A DNA stretch of 64,000 nucleotides from Paulinella micropora (Eukaryota > Cercozoa > Imbricatea > Euglyphida > Paulinellidae): contig WBZZ01006424.1 in assembly GCA_019918135.1 (NCBI GenBank), forward strand, positions 1-64,000, in the 5' to 3' direction. The position numbers were made by a program, and so were the translations under genes. The notes below the pieces were generated by a model. It was not told the origin of the DNA, searched no databases, and saw only the letters and a program-made list of their open reading frames with translations. Below, piece by piece: positions 48,506 through 60,538 of this stretch (position 1 is the stretch's first letter; every line of letters starts with the position of its first letter).

Positions 48506-50139
48506 GCGGTAGCCTAAGTCCAACGCAATGCAGTCATAGTAGGGTGGCAATTCAGACCTCTCCGTTGCAACGTAAGAGTATGTTCCACCCAAGGGGCCAT
48601 CGTAGTCATTGTCGTTGAGCTCGTCGTTGGCATCGTCCGGCAAGTCATCGCAATGTTTACTGTAGTAGTCCTCGAAGTATTCCTCGTCAGTCTCGTCCGT
48701 GTCAGAGTCGTAGGCCAACGTCTTTGACCATCCGTAGAATCCAGTCGCTGAGGGCTCGCAGGTAGGAGGGGCGAAGGCTGAGTTGGCCCATGCGTCTTCG
48801 AGTTCGCCCTCTTCCTCGCAGTCGTTGCCAAGGCATTCTTCATCCACACCATGTTCATCGAGCTCAGCCAGAGCAGCTCGTGGTCCATACCGATTATTGT
48901 TACCATTTCGTAGACGTCCGTTCATGTCCCCTGATCCGCGGTTCGCGTTCCTGTCACAACCATATCGTGCACCACGAGCACCCTGCCGTTGTGCAGTCGT
49001 TGACCTCTCGTCGTTTGCTGACTTCCCCGGCCCTCGCACTACACACTCGGCACCCAAGTGTGACGGCTTGCCACGGCATTCCGCGCGTTGGCAAGTATTC
49101 CTGCACTTGACTATCTGATGAAGACCACCACATGCCCAGCACTTACCTCTGAAGGTGTTGCGTTCCCGGGCCAAGTACACACTCGCGTCTTCACGTTGAA
49201 CTCGCTTTTCATCATATAGCATAGCCACTGCTTGCATCTGTTCCCTGGCCATAGCACACAGTGCTGCGAAGTCGGGCTTGTCTGCGTCCAGCTTACTGAA
49301 GTAGCAAGTTCGCCCAAAGTCGGTGAAGGGTAGATGCGTAGCGGCCTGCAATTTTTCAATCAAGTTGATACATTTATATGCATCAGAAAACTCCTGTTTA
49401 CGCTCCATATAGCAGTAGGCATCGAGCCAGCACTGCGGCACGTCAGTCGACTTCAGTCGATCACTTTCATGCTGGTGTATGAGGCTGGCTGCCGATATGG
49501 CACCAACATGCGTGCACACAGAGCAGCCCACATTGCCCATGGGTCTCTGCCGGCTCGCCGCAGAGTCATTAACGCGTCCTTGTTGAGTTGGGTCGTTTCC
49601 GTAAGAATAGCCATCATCCGCATAGACAACTTCAAGCGCACCCTCGCAGGTAGGCATAGCTCAAACGTTGGATTTCCGCCCAAGGCTCCCACAGCAGCAC
49701 GTTGCGTTGCAAAGGGCTCCAGTGTTGGTGTAGCTCCACTTGCAGAGCTCGAGATGCTCGACGAACTCGACGAGCTCGACGAGCTCAACAACGAAGGCGC
49801 CAGCGTCGCCGCAACCGGCGGCGGAGTAATGATTAGCTTCAACTCATCCCTCGTGAGAGGCGACAAGTTGTCACGAGCCATCAATAGTAGACAAGCATCA
49901 GTTCCGATCATGAACTGCAAAACCGAGTACCTCCAGTCATCGAAGTTCTGCGCATCAACCAGGACGTTTGAAGTCGCCTTCGGTAGCTGGGGCACCTTGA
50001 GGGAAAGCTTCGCAAAGGCGTCATAACCAGATCCACCCACTAGATTCATAATGTCGGTAGTTGACGGTAGCCAATGTAAACCTATGTACTTATTAATAAA
50101 ATCACTAAGCGTCAGTGCGTCACTTGAGTAGTTTATCAA
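48506..50139 (-). pseudogene. Gag-like protein with CCHC zinc knuckle
   Basis: The N-terminal part has a Copia-gag-like core (NFDDWRYSVLQFMIGTDACL: W within a helical repeat), a Ser-rich spacer, then PQCWLDAYCYMERKQEFSD. A zinc knuckle CWACGGLHQIVKC (C-x2-C-x4-H-x4-C) and a second Cys cluster (CQRAECRGKPSHLGAEC) bind RNA. The C-terminal tail is Asn/Gly/Arg-rich and then strongly acidic (DSDTDETDEEYFEDYYS). Gag packages the element RNA. Lineage (Copia-like) is tentative. Broken. Confidence 0.6.
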
Positions 50140-50511
50140 AATAGATTTACTGAGAATGACAATGCAAACGGAATACTAAAATAGAAAAGTAGTCCAAAGA
50201 AAGTAGGACACTGTAAAAACTATTGAGCAAGCAGTCATCTTGAATTCTATTACAGTCAGCTTGGATTTTGTACCTGATGGTAAAGGTTGTGCATTTCATA
50301 GACCAATAGTAGAAGGGAAAAGATGACTGCCAATATAAAGGTAATATAATGAAATAAGTGGAAACCGAAATACAAATGCGGAAAATCATCCGTACAGAGT
50401 AAATTGGTAATGGTAAATATGTTAACGGGAAAATGTCCAATGAAATATGATTCTGACCGGTAACAGAACTTGAAATATAATACAAGTATATTATAGTTCA
50501 ATACCTAAGAC
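50140..50511. other. AT-rich stretch upstream of the gag-like gene
   Basis: It lies 5' of the gag-like gene on the minus strand. No primer-binding site or LTR-like repeat could be recognised. Confidence 0.3.
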
Positions 50512-50712
50512 AAAGACTGAAGACGCCAGCCATAAACGGGTGGACGCGGCGTTACGAGCTGTCCGCGATCACGTCAACTTTGACTTCGCGACACACACGC
50601 AATCGGCGAGACTCTCGTATCGAGAGGGCCTTAAGCTCCTAATGGCTTATGCTGCCCTGGATCGAATCGTAGCTAGTCACGCACTTACGGTCGCTGATGT
50701 GAAGCATATGTA
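50512..50712 (+). pseudogene. Exon-like coding fragment, ~64 aa to a stop
   Basis: A GC-rich island in AT-rich surroundings has an open frame ending in TAA: HKRVDAALRAVRDHVNFDFA, then SARLSYREGLKLLMAYAALD and VASHALTVADVKHM. Codon use is unlike the flanks. An AG that could be a splice acceptor lies near 50,505. Amphipathic helices; no family recognised. It may be the last exon of a gene carried by the insertion. Confidence 0.4.
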
Positions 50713-52370
50713 ATTTCATCGGCCTATGAGGTTCATTAGTGTCGGCTTTGCCATTTTTGTCATCAAACTATACTATATTAAAATTTAAGTAAACAGCTTT
50801 CAGAATCTTCAATCGGTTTGAAAAAATATTAAGTAGTTTTTATAAAAGACTCGAATGAAGTTTGGTACAACTTTTCACCTTATTGGAAGGAAATTTTCCC
50901 GAATTTTTTGGAAAAGTGTCCGGATGGCACAACGTTATTGAATTTTTTTAAATTCAAGCCAAGTATCAAAAAAGCACAAGAAGAGAGTAGGAAGCGAAAG
51001 GTATTTTTATCTTACACTCACTTTCTTTCTGTAATCTAACTATGCAGCCTTGTTTATCATGTCTCATTTGATAATGTTCTAAGAAATTCTTGAGTAATTT
51101 TTCTCTTTGACTGCACATCATTTCTTGGAAAACAGTACTTCAAAAGGTGGTCAAATATGTCTTCTTGATAGTTTGCGACTGTTCTAGTCAGAGTTATTGA
51201 GTTATCAAGTTGCTAGTGCACACTTATTGAAGTATCAATTCGTTTTCAATCAATAAAGCCTTATGAAACTACTTGAACTTGATAAACCATGTCAGAACTT
51301 TTTTTGCACTTCAAACATCTTGTGAACTCGGCTTTTAAACTCAATGAGAGGGTGAATATTATGTCCAGAAAACTTATGAAAACTGAACTTCAAGTCATAG
51401 AGCATGGTTTCAATCAATAAAAACGAAGGAGCATTTATGTGTAGTACAAGTAATGATTCTTCAAAGTCAGGCTGTTGTCTGAGAGAAAAACAGTGATTTC
51501 AGGTCTGATGCCTCCAGAGTGCTTTCAGTAAAATTCATTGTTTTCAACTAAAATATACATTTAAAAAGGACTTCTGCACACTTCAAAAGGTACCTGGAGT
51601 CAAAAAGATTATCCACAGAGATTCCAAGATGCATTTTTTGTGTTTTTAGAAAATTTCTGTTGGCACTCCCAAAACTCATGAAGATTTTGAAAAAATCACA
51701 TAAAATGACTTTTAATAAGTATGTGAACGGATAACACTTGTTTCCTGACTAAAAAATAGCTGAACCTCTTCAAAAAGCAGGATCATATTTTTTTTCGAAG
51801 TGCTGGAACAACGGTTTTTGGTCAGATGGTTTGTTGTCCACACACATCGATATAAAAAATCCTTAAGCACAAGTAATTGAACACATGCTATCTACTCATT
51901 TACATAACACACAGTACAGGAGCACATTCTCAAGCTGATAAATACAACACACATTTTCTGACTTCTGGACTGCCATCTTTTCCTAGCACGGTCGGCCCGC
52001 AAATCACCACAGAAAACGATTGAATTTCCAGGAATTTTTTCCAAAAAATGGTCAGAAATAGCCCAAACTCCAGGAAAAATCTCCTCCTAAACCAGAAGGC
52101 CGTTTAAAAAAAGGTTTATATATTTAAAAAGCTCTCATCTTGAACTAGTGCCCACCAATTTTTTACACCCTCTTACCTTATAAAAAAAGTAATTTCTTTT
52201 AATAACTATATATTGCCGTTAACACTAGAAATTGAATTCAAATTCAAAAGAAAAAATTATTTTTTTCTCGTGGGGAACAGATTCAGATGTGCTCTTTACA
52301 ATAAAAAAAGGCGTGTAGAAAAAGGACAAAAACTCAATTAGTAGATTTTGCCTCCGTTTTCATAGTCACT
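50713..52370. other. AT-rich non-coding stretch in the 4.4-kb insertion
   Basis: No gene, terminal repeat or tandem array was recognised over about 1.65 kb. AATAAA occurs twice on the plus strand (near 51,252 and 51,416), after the exon-like fragment. Confidence 0.4.
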
Positions 52371-52371
52371 A

Positions 52372-52883
52372 ATGAACAAGGCGGCAACTGCTGAACAGTC
52401 TTGTGGGTGGGTGGCCGTCTCAGACGCTACTCACCACAGACTAGCCTACTTGGCAGCTGAATGGCGAGGCTGGGGTGGCTCAGGGAAAACTCACAGTCGA
52501 CCAGCTGCCACATTACATGTTACGCCAATTCGTATCCGCGGCAGACTGGGGGTACATAATGCACCCCAGTGTCACTGTTGACCTAGTCCAGGACGCCGCC
52601 AGGCGAATGTGGGAGGACGATGTGGCATACTCATCCATCATCGATCTCCCACGATGTGGCATACTCATCCATCATCGATCTCCCACAGAAGGTTTTAACC
52701 AACTTAGTGAACTTCAAGACCGATTTCGCTTCGTTGTTGTTGGCGGTCCTGAGCGGGATAGTGAAAGCCGAGCCGCAGCAAGGGCGGACGGATGGCGAGA
52801 CTTTCGTCCGGAATGTCCTAACCAAGGCACAGGACTTGGACAACACAAACTTCAAAATCACGCGGTTCCGCACTGACCGCATG
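52372..52883 (+). pseudogene. Unrecognised coding fragment at the right end of the insertion
   Basis: Protein-like stretches include TVDQLPHYMLRQFVSAADWG, HPSVTVDLVQDAARRMWEDD and VLTNLVNFKTDFASLLLAVL. The region ends at the insertion junction. It could be part of a retroelement gag or of a captured gene. Broken. A 34-bp tandem duplication lies inside. Confidence 0.35.
52617..52684. repeat. 34-bp tandem duplication
   Basis: Two perfect adjacent copies of a 34-bp unit starting ACGATGTGGCATACTCATCC (52,617-52,650 and 52,651-52,684), inside the coding fragment. Confidence 0.9.
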
Positions 52884-53298
52884 TATTTTTGACGAGGGTT
52901 AAATCGCACTCCGTAAAAATACGGGCTAATATGTCTAAATCTTCTAGTGTCAGTTTATTCATATTGTCATTTAATGCTTTTTTAATGGTGTGTGTCTTTT
53001 GCTTCTTTTTCTGTGTATAGTTTGGATTACCATAAACCGCCCGTCGCTTTCTCTCTGTCGCAGGAGTGTATGCTTTCTTAATTTTATAATATCGGGTTTG
53101 GCCTTCCTTTGTCTTGTGTTTGACGAAGGAAAAATAATAAGTCTGTCCGTTTATGATTTCTTTTTTCGGTGCTGGCGGTGTTGCACTGTCTTCTTTGAGA
53201 CTACCAACGGGACGGCCGACGGGTCGCTTATTTATTATATTGTCTCCGCGACACTCGGACGCGGTGATATTATTGGGTTCTATGTTTGCTGTTGTCAT
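52884..53298 (-). pseudogene. AT-hook protein, right-arm copy
   Basis: It is identical over almost its whole length to the protein at 44,267-44,728, including KRPVGRPVGSLKE, in inverse orientation. Its 3' end is displaced because the 4.4-kb insertion landed near the end of the gene; the remaining piece lies at 48,384-48,505. Confidence 0.8.
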
Positions 53299-53757
53299 TG
53301 CCCCCTTTGTCTTATATTATGTCGGATATATTTATTTAGAATAAATTAATTAATTAATCTTCTTTAATAATAATATTAGCCGTATTTCAATTTAAGTAAT
53401 TAAAGATACATACTTTATAATAATTATTTATTTTTCAAATTTTTATTTTTGTAAGAATATAAAAAAATATGGTTGATGGTGCGACTGATGGGACGGGGCG
53501 GGACGGGCCCCCTGTATATATTGAGGACGATAAAAAACTTAACAAAATAAAAAAATTGACACGAACCCACATAAAGTTTTATACGGGATTAGAAACAACC
53601 ACTGAGGACTTTAAAGAACACACGGCCCGCGAGTTATACGATTACTTAGAAGCGATTAAAAACCCGACCGCTTACGAAGGCTTAGGCGGTGGCTTAAAAT
53701 TCTACACTGATTTTGAAAGAGACTTTAAAACAAAAAAGGAAATGATGACGGCCCGCG

Positions 53758-54425
53758 TGACAGGATATAGTAAGGGCCAACCCGCAGGCTGACCTTCAAG
53801 TTTTTTTCATACATTGCAATATATATTTTTCATGACGAAATCAAAGATTAATTCGTATTAAAACGATTTTAAAAAAATTTGGATGAAATCCGCAACTTTT
53901 TCCGTTACTTATAACGGTTTTTTCGACTGTTATCTCATTTTACACCAAAAATACACTAATCAACGTTCTGGTCTAGTTTTCAGCGCACAGGATTTGTTGT
54001 TTTCAATAAAATTTTTTGTTTTATTATTGGAAAACATATTCAAACTATTTCCTTTGAAGCTTTGAAATTATTTCAAGTTTTCAAACTGCTTAACGGTAGT
54101 TTACACCTTTCATACACCTTTCATACACCTTTCATAGACTTTATGCACATCGGCTACCAAACACCTTCAAGTAATGTTTTTTTGCAGTAAAACTAAATAA
54201 TAAATTTATTTATTATGATTTTGATGTTTTTGAATTTCAAATTCAAATTATATTTGAATTTATAACCGTTAGTGCGACAGTTGGAGACTCTCGTGACTGA
54301 ACTGTGGCAAACACACACTAAAAATATATTAATTAATAAAACTAAATAATATATTGACTTATTTAATTATTTTGATATGTTTAAATTACAAATTCAAATT
54401 ATTTTTGAATTTCTAACAGTTGAAA
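53758..54425. repeat. Left terminal inverted repeat of the DNA transposon
   Basis: It matches 60,860-61,552 inverted. Landmarks are CCAACCCGCAGGCTGACCTT at the tip, an 11-bp tandem array (CACCTTTCATA, three copies near 54,105-54,136), and CCGTTAGTGCGACAGTTGGA. The inner 80 bp are a diverged second copy of an AAATTCAAATTATTTTTGAA motif. Confidence 0.85.
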
Positions 54426-54465
54426 ATTCGTTTTATTAACTACCAGTCCCTACGACGCTTGCGAC

Positions 54466-57425
54466 CTAGGCGCCTTGCTTGCTCAACACGCTGAGCGCGA
54501 ACATGTGAATCAGACACATACGAAGGACGCTCAATTCTAAATTAATAGGCCTAGAATAAGTTGGTGCTAGCGCTGCTGCATTAGGCACCCAAACAGGAGC
54601 ACGAGAGGAGCCGGAATCCTTAAGTTTGAAAGCCCAGACAATGGTAGGCTCATCACGAAAAGTCGCGATTTTGAGCTTCCCTGGAGTGTCAGTGCTTTCA
54701 AAACAATGATACTTCCAAAGATCGGTAATGCCTATGACGTTATGCTTGAAGTTCTCTTATCGGTCGATCAGACCATCAAAGACCATAACTTCAGAGTTGG
54801 AAAGATAATTCCGGATCAGGTGTGCCAAGTCACGCGAATCTTGCCACACCCAATCATGGTAAAAAGCCATGTAGGCCACCATCTCTGCTATCTTTCCTGC
54901 ATGTGAGTTGCATAAAGCTTTCCCGTGATAAGATGCCCCAAATTCCAAACAGCTGAGTGTAGCCACTCATGTTTTTTTCTTATTAAACTAAACTCGGCCA
55001 AAGCAACCCTTTGCTTGAAATGTTTCCTTCCACCGTCTGACCATAATATCACTTTCACCACCCCAATGCATTTGATCTTTTCTCTAAAATCTCAGACAAC
55101 CATAGACGAAAGTCATTGGATATGTAAGCGTCGTCTTTGTGAGGTAGTGCGTCAACATACTTTCTCTTCACGCCTCCTCTTCCGTCACCTTTTAAAATCA
55201 CAGCTATGCAATCGTTCACATCTTTGGTTTTCCCTCCTCCAACGCTCATTCTGGAAAAATCTACAACAATGATTGCAGTTCGGGCATCATCTCTTATAGT
55301 CTCTAAAACTCAGTATCTCGTTTGGCACGGAAATGATGCTCGGATTTTTCGAGTTTTGCCATCAAGGCGTCTTCTCTTCCTCCTCCTCATTAGAAATAAC
55401 TCTGTCCGGCAATAATCTATACTGCTCTTCTTTCTCCTGAATCGCAGCCAGCCTGGCAGTGTCTTTTGTGTATTCCATACACGTCGGACACTTGTTCCAG
55501 ACTTTGCTGTGCCTGTGTTCAATCCACAACTGCTGTGTGAAACGGGTAAAGTCAGAACGTAGTGGAGGACCAATGAGTTTTGTAAAGGTTGATTTGGGAT
55601 GTACCATTGAAGTATTCCCCAATCCGCTTGTTCCAATAAATCCGCAGCTGTGTCACTTTTAATCGCCTTTGACTTTTATTGAAGATTGGAGTCCTATAAT
55701 ATATGTATTAGTCAAACGTAGTGTGACAGTCTCAACCATGGCGGGACGATCTCACAACGAGGCTGAAAATTTAAAGATTGTACTCGTTGCTTAGATCCGC
55801 TCTGAAAAAAGGAGAAGATCCAAACAACGGTACAAAATTGGGGGTCAATGCAGTCAAACTGATTGCGAGCAAGAAGAAATGAGAAAGAGAGAGACAGACG
55901 GACAGAGAGAGAGAGAGAGAGAGCGCAAATGTGACCCCTGCTGACTGAGTAGCCGACGTTGGCAAAACCGAAACAGAAACACGCTGAGAAGTTGCAGCTT
56001 CTCCCTCTCTGACAAATACTCCTTGTACACAGACAGATTATTACGCAACCGAGCTGGCTGATCCTGCAATCTTGGGCTGACTGCAAATGACTGAAAAGGC
56101 CTCTTTGCTGTGCTGGGCATCCGTTGAAGTAAGCTCTGCCTGCACTTGTGATCCTTGCCTTTCCAATCCAGACGGATAACATGGTAGCTGGGAGGGTTGC
56201 ACCCGTCACACCGCCAGACTCCTTCCTCACCTGCCTCAAATGCTAATTTAAGCTGTTCCTCAGTCCTTCGTTTCCTTTGCCTCGGCTCAAAATCGAATCC
56301 CTCCCCATCTGGATGGCCTTCCAAATGGCTGGTAAAACGGTTTTAAAGCTTTTGTAATCTGCACAATATTGCTGGTATGCCTTTGCCTCTGTGCAATATA
56401 AGACGTACTGGTGCCCCGAACGAATGTGCCGATCGTGCGATGGATGGGCATCAGCAAAATACTCCTCTATTCCAAAAGCATCCATTCCTAATTGAAGGCT
56501 CGTACTGAACAGGAACACTGGCAAAACTGCTGCTGAGAAAGAGGCTAAAAGACTGAGATTCCCAACCCAGGAGCGTGGCTGACAAAGGACCAAGATCAAA
56601 CAAATGTTGCACCTAAAAAAAAAGAAAGAGAGAGAGGAAAAATAAGAAAGAGCATGTGTGTATAGTTTTGTGTATTAGTATGTGCAAAACTTACATGTCA
56701 GAGATAGAGGGAGAGAGAGAGAGAGAGGAAGAGAGAGAGAGAGAGAGAGAGAGAAGAGAGAAGAGAGAGAGAAGAGAGGAAGAGAGAGAGAGAGAAGAGA
56801 GAAGAGAGAGAGAGAAGAGAGGAAGAGAGAGAGAGAGAGAAGAGAGAGAGAAGAAAGAGGGAGAGAGAGAGGAGAGAAAAGATAGACAAAGAGAGAACCT
56901 CCCCTACCAAAGACGATACATAAGGCGGCACAGTGGACGGAGATGGATCCTCAATGCCTTCTGTAGCCTCAAGAATTCTTACTATAGAACTAAAACCCCA
57001 TTTGGCCAGCTCGGACATGATATCATTTGACTGCATTCGCCCCGCCTCTGTTCCCAGGACATGCATGACACGATTTACTGCTGTAAGCTGAGTTGATGGC
57101 TTGGCAGGAGGCGACAGACCGGACTTTTGCTTAAGGCAAAACGAAACATCAAGCCCTTGCTCGACATTCCCACATATTTTTTCCACACTGAGGCACATTT
57201 GCTGGCTGGAAGCAGTGAATGGCAAAGAGGTATCACTGCTATGTGCCGAGGTAGTTGACGTCGAAGATGGCGGCCCGAGAGCAGCATCGGCCTACACCAC
57301 CAGCATGAAACGATAAGACAAGACAAATACAGCAAAAAATCTAAACCAGTTGCCGCGCTGAGAGCTTTTGAGCAGCTATGCGAAATTCGTTTGCCTTCCA
57401 TTTTCCTTTTGGCCGCAGCATACAA
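54466..57425 (-). pseudogene. Spliced transposase-like gene, degenerate
   Basis: A Met-led first exon at 57,425 (MYAAAKRKMEGKRIS) is followed by a 55-nt GT-AG intron (57,292-57,346) and an exon with SVEKICGNVEQGLDVSFCLK and MSELAKWGFSSIVRILEATE. A larger intron holds a (GA)n run (56,705-56,895). Downstream are a zinc-finger-like WRCDGCNPPSYHV ... HKC, a C-x-x-C segment (WNKCPTCMEYTKD), a likely RNase H strand (AIIVVDFSRMSVGGGKT) with a later DAYISNDFRLWL, and ASYHGKALCNSHAGKIAEMV near 54,920. The reading frame changes several times (for example near 56,300, 55,250 and 54,750), so the copy is defective. A transposase of an unassigned RNase H-like family is the best reading. Confidence 0.5.
56705..56895. 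repeat. (GA)n microsatellite inside a transposase intron
   Basis: About 190 bp of GAGA with occasional GAAGAG. It lies between exon-like segments of the minus-strand gene. The long low-complexity frames across it are not genes. Confidence 0.9.
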
Positions 57426-57886
57426 CTACAGAATGTGCAAGAATTTGGGGTTGGAAAATTATGGATCAAAAGGGGGAAATGACAGACAGATCACAGTGAT
57501 TTTGTATCGTAAAAATAAACACAGCAAGTAGGAGATTGAACGGTGTATGCTGGTGTACTGTTGGTGTACTGTTGGTGTACGAAGGTGTACGGTGGTGTAA
57601 AAATTCAAGAAAATTTCGTTACGGGCGGGCCGCTGCTCTCACTAGTGAAAACCACCCCATTTTGTGTCGTTTTACAAAAACTACACCTCTCAATGTTGGT
57701 AACGTTTTTGGCGGTTTTAGCAACGGTGTACGGGTTGGGGGGAAAGCAGTCCCACATCTCTCGAGTTTGAAAAGACACCAAGAGAACACCTTTCAACACA
57801 GGTCACGTTCTTTACCACCGATTGTCTCTGTTCATATAGCATCTGATTCCTTGCTCTTCAACAGTCTGTTGTACTTTTTAGGCAAC
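57426..57886. promoter_or_regulatory. Divergent intergenic region of the DNA transposon
   Basis: About 460 bp separate the two divergent starts. It contains a short tandem array GGTGTACTGTTGGTGTAC (about 57,550-57,600, four units of about 10-12 bp). The transcripts probably start here. No TATA box could be placed. Confidence 0.4.
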
Positions 57887-58401
57887 ATGCAGGCGATACT
57901 TGGACTGAAAAATCCTCTCCCTGCTGTTCCAGCTGAAGGAGAAGACGACGACAAGCAAGGCCGCCCCAACGTGCTTGGACCAACCGCCCAACTGGCACAC
58001 GCATTTGGACCTCGGACGTCTGCGAATCAGACAGCTCAGACCTCGGGCCAGAATACCAAGTCCTTGCTCCCTTTGACGCTGCAGTCTCCACCCTGGTTGG
58101 CTTTCGACCTTCCTTGCGGCATAGCCGATGGCGACACCAGGGAAAACCGTGTCAAGGAATTCTTGCATTTGGAGGTAGATGAAACTCGCCTTGAGCAGCA
58201 TCCAGCTGACACCAATAATGTAAAAGTAAACAACGTTTGCTTGTTGTTTTCACACAACACACACACACAAACACACAAACACACAAACACACACAACACA
58301 CACACACACACACACACACACAACACACACACACACAACACACGCAACACACACACACACACACACAAACACAGACAAACACACAGACAAACACCACACA
58401 C

Positions 58402-58438
<37 letters not shown>

Positions 58439-60493
58439 CAATCCCGAGCCAACGCACACCCCATCGCTCGTGTTCCCTCCCTATCGCTCGTGTTCCCTCC
58501 CCATCGCTCGTGTTCCCTCCCCATCGCTCGTGTTCCCTCCCAATCGCTCGTGTTCGCCCGTGTTCGCTCGTGTTCCTTCGTGTTCGCTCGTGTTCCTTCC
58601 TTATCGCTCGTTTTCCTTCGTGTTCGCTCGTGTTCCACACACACACACAACACACACACACACAACACACACACACACAGACACACACACACACAGACAC
58701 ACACACAACACACACACACACAAACACAGACAAACACACAGACAAACACCACACACAACACACACACACACACACACAACACACACACACACACACACAC
58801 AACACACACACAAACACACACACACACGTTTTGCTTCGTCTTTATAGTGTCTTAGAATTATTCTTTTTGAATTTTAGGTCTTCGACGCGCACCCTCCGCG
58901 GAAGAACGCATTCCTTCGTCAGCCATGGACTGGAAGTAATTGGTCTGAACAAGCTGGCGCTGCCAAGCTGGTGTGCGGAGAATGGGGAAAGGAAAGGCTT
59001 GTTGCTGGACAAGGCTCGGCTCGGCAGCAATCCTCTTGGTCCGGGGGTGTTTACGTGGAATTTGAATTTTGCATCTTCGGCGAAGAAGAAATCCAGGGCG
59101 GAAGCATTGAAGGATCTCGGCACTACTCTTGCTTTCAAATTGGTTCACACACTGCAAGTCTTGAGCCACACTACCAAACTGGATAATGAGAAGACCAGAA
59201 CGTATCAACGTCAGCTTGGTTCCTTTCTGTCTGGCCCGCCCGACAAGCAGGAAGTATGCGTTGCATCTTTCCGCACTTCTGACATTTATGGTTTCCCTTC
59301 AGAGGAGATGCAGTCCATGCTGTCAAAAATGATGGCTGATCCTAATGTGCCCAAGCGTTTTGATCTTACTACCACTAACCCTGAGGTTGACAGGCAAAAC
59401 CGTGATGTATTGGCGGGATACATAGGTCGTGCCATTTCTTTGCGTGACCTACCTGTTTCAGATGCTCCCCAGCCCCCCAGCGGCAGCGACAACGCAACCA
59501 TGAAGGAATTGATTCATGCCAGGACCCAATCCGCTGAGTTGGAAAAAAAACTTAACGAGGTACTATGTTTTTTCAAACTACTTTATGATCACATTGACTG
59601 GCTTGTGCCCTTAGTTGGTTCAGGACGTTGGAGAGAAGAAGGAAAAAATCAAAAGTTTGGCTGCAACTTTGGCTCAGAATTCCGAGAAGTTCATCGAGAT
59701 CAAAGAACGTCTGGATAATAAAGTGGCCGACCTAGAAGCCAAGCTTCAAGATGCAGTGGACAACGCCTGCGACCATGACAGCGATGAGTTGAAATTGGAC
59801 GCCGCAAAGTGCACGGAGTTGGAGACGAGGCTTGAGAGTCAGCAGGCTGCCATAAACAAACTCAACAATAAAGTGAAAAATGCAGATAGGGTACTGTTTT
59901 CTTTCTCTCGTTACTTATCTTTTGCATTGTATTGGATAGCTCAAGAGAAAGTACGCTGAGGAAAAGGCTGCTGCGGTGGAGGAGCGCAACGCTGCCCTTC
60001 ATGACAAGGAGGCTGCTGAAAAGGTCATGATTCTATTTGCCCGTCTGTTTTATGTCGTTGGTGTGTCGACGTTGCTGTAGGAAAAGAAGGATTTGGACAA
60101 GCAGGTGAGAAGCTCAAAAAGGAAAGTAGTGAATGGCAAAGAAAATGTGTAAAGGCAGAAGGTGAGGTCGAAGTAGCCAAATTGGAGACGGAGGTACTGA
60201 AGACGAAAATGAATGCTTTGGAACAGAAGTTGAGCCTATATCGCGAAAGGTTGACAATTGCAAAGGGATCGGCCAAGCGCGGCGGCAGTGATGATTATCG
60301 CTACAAAAGAAACCGCCGCGACGAGGATCGCGATGAACATAATTATGTTTCAGAGTCAGAGTCTGAGAGTTCTCAGCGGCGCCATCCTCCCAGTGTTGAA
60401 CGCAAACGAGAAAAAGACCGCCGCAGGTCAAGCCGAGATGAAGATGTCTCTCCTGAGCCTCGTTCCAAAAAGCAGCGAACTGAGCGACGTTGA
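57887..60493 (+). CDS. Spliced coiled-coil protein with Arg/Ser-rich tail (transposon cargo)
   Basis: The first exon starts MQAILGLKNPLPAVPAEGED (57,887) and runs to about 58,218. A ~660-nt intron follows, filled with (CA)n and an 18-bp repeat. The second exon, to about 59,558, contains LKDLGTTLAFKLVHTLQVL, EEMQSMLSKMMADPNVPKRF and SAELEKKLNE. Introns of 66 nt (ending near 59,621), about 49 nt (59,890-59,939) and about 58 nt (near 60,023-60,080) follow. The exons between them encode a long coiled coil (KEKIKSLAATLAQNSEKFIE; AAINKLNNKVKNADR; EEKAAAVEERNAALHDKEAA). The tail is Arg/Ser/Glu-rich (SSRDEDVSPEPRSKKQRTER), like a nuclear RS-type tail. Frame phase at the first junction and near 60,100 is unresolved. 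Function unknown; a second transposition protein is plausible. Confidence 0.5.
58250..58830. repeat. (CA)n blocks flanking an 18-bp minisatellite, in an intron
   Basis: (CA)n with interspersed AAACA lies at 58,250-58,437 and again at 58,635-58,827. The two blocks share an ACAGACAAACACACAGACAA segment, so they are a duplication. Between them is an 18-bp unit (CATCGCTCGTGTTCCCTC) repeated about five times with degenerate further copies. Open frames across it (Thr/His or Cys/Val repeats) are artefacts. Confidence 0.9.
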
Positions 60494-60538
60494 TTGCCTA
60501 ATATACAATTGTTTCTAAGTTAATATCTATTTGTATTC

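Larger units (their letters stand above)
48506..52883 (-). mobile_element. 4.4-kb insertion with retrotransposon gag-like gene (fossil)
   Basis: Comparison with the empty site in the left arm defines the ends. A TA dinucleotide (48,504-48,505 and 52,884-52,885) is the only duplicated target sequence. The left 1.6 kb carries a gag-like gene with a zinc knuckle on the minus strand. The middle is AT-rich with an exon-like fragment, and the right end holds another coding fragment. No LTRs, protease, reverse transcriptase or integrase were found. It is a partial or composite copy of an LTR-type or related retroelement. It is broken, with a few interruptions in the coding parts. It is younger than the inverted duplication. 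Confidence 0.55.

Noticed and set aside
48384-52890. LTRs flanking the gag-like insertion
   Set aside because: No direct repeat was found between the two ends. The left junction enters the gag-like coding region at once.
54104-54136. Short regularly spaced repeats considered as CRISPR-like
   Set aside because: They are 11-bp contiguous tandem units inside a transposon terminal repeat, with no spacers and no cas genes.
56656-57030. Open frames rich in Arg/Glu or Leu/Ser over the GA run
   Set aside because: They are pure microsatellite translations lying between exons of the minus-strand transposase-like gene.
54466-57425. Assignment of the transposase-like gene to the KDZ superfamily
   Set aside because: Cys-rich segments suggested it, but I could not find the KDZ catalytic signature, and the near-absent target duplication does not fit Zisupton.
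58237-58855. Long open frames on both strands with Thr/His or Cys/Val repeats
   Set aside because: They are translations of (CA)n and the 18-bp minisatellite; the region behaves as an intron (GT...AG) of the coiled-coil gene.
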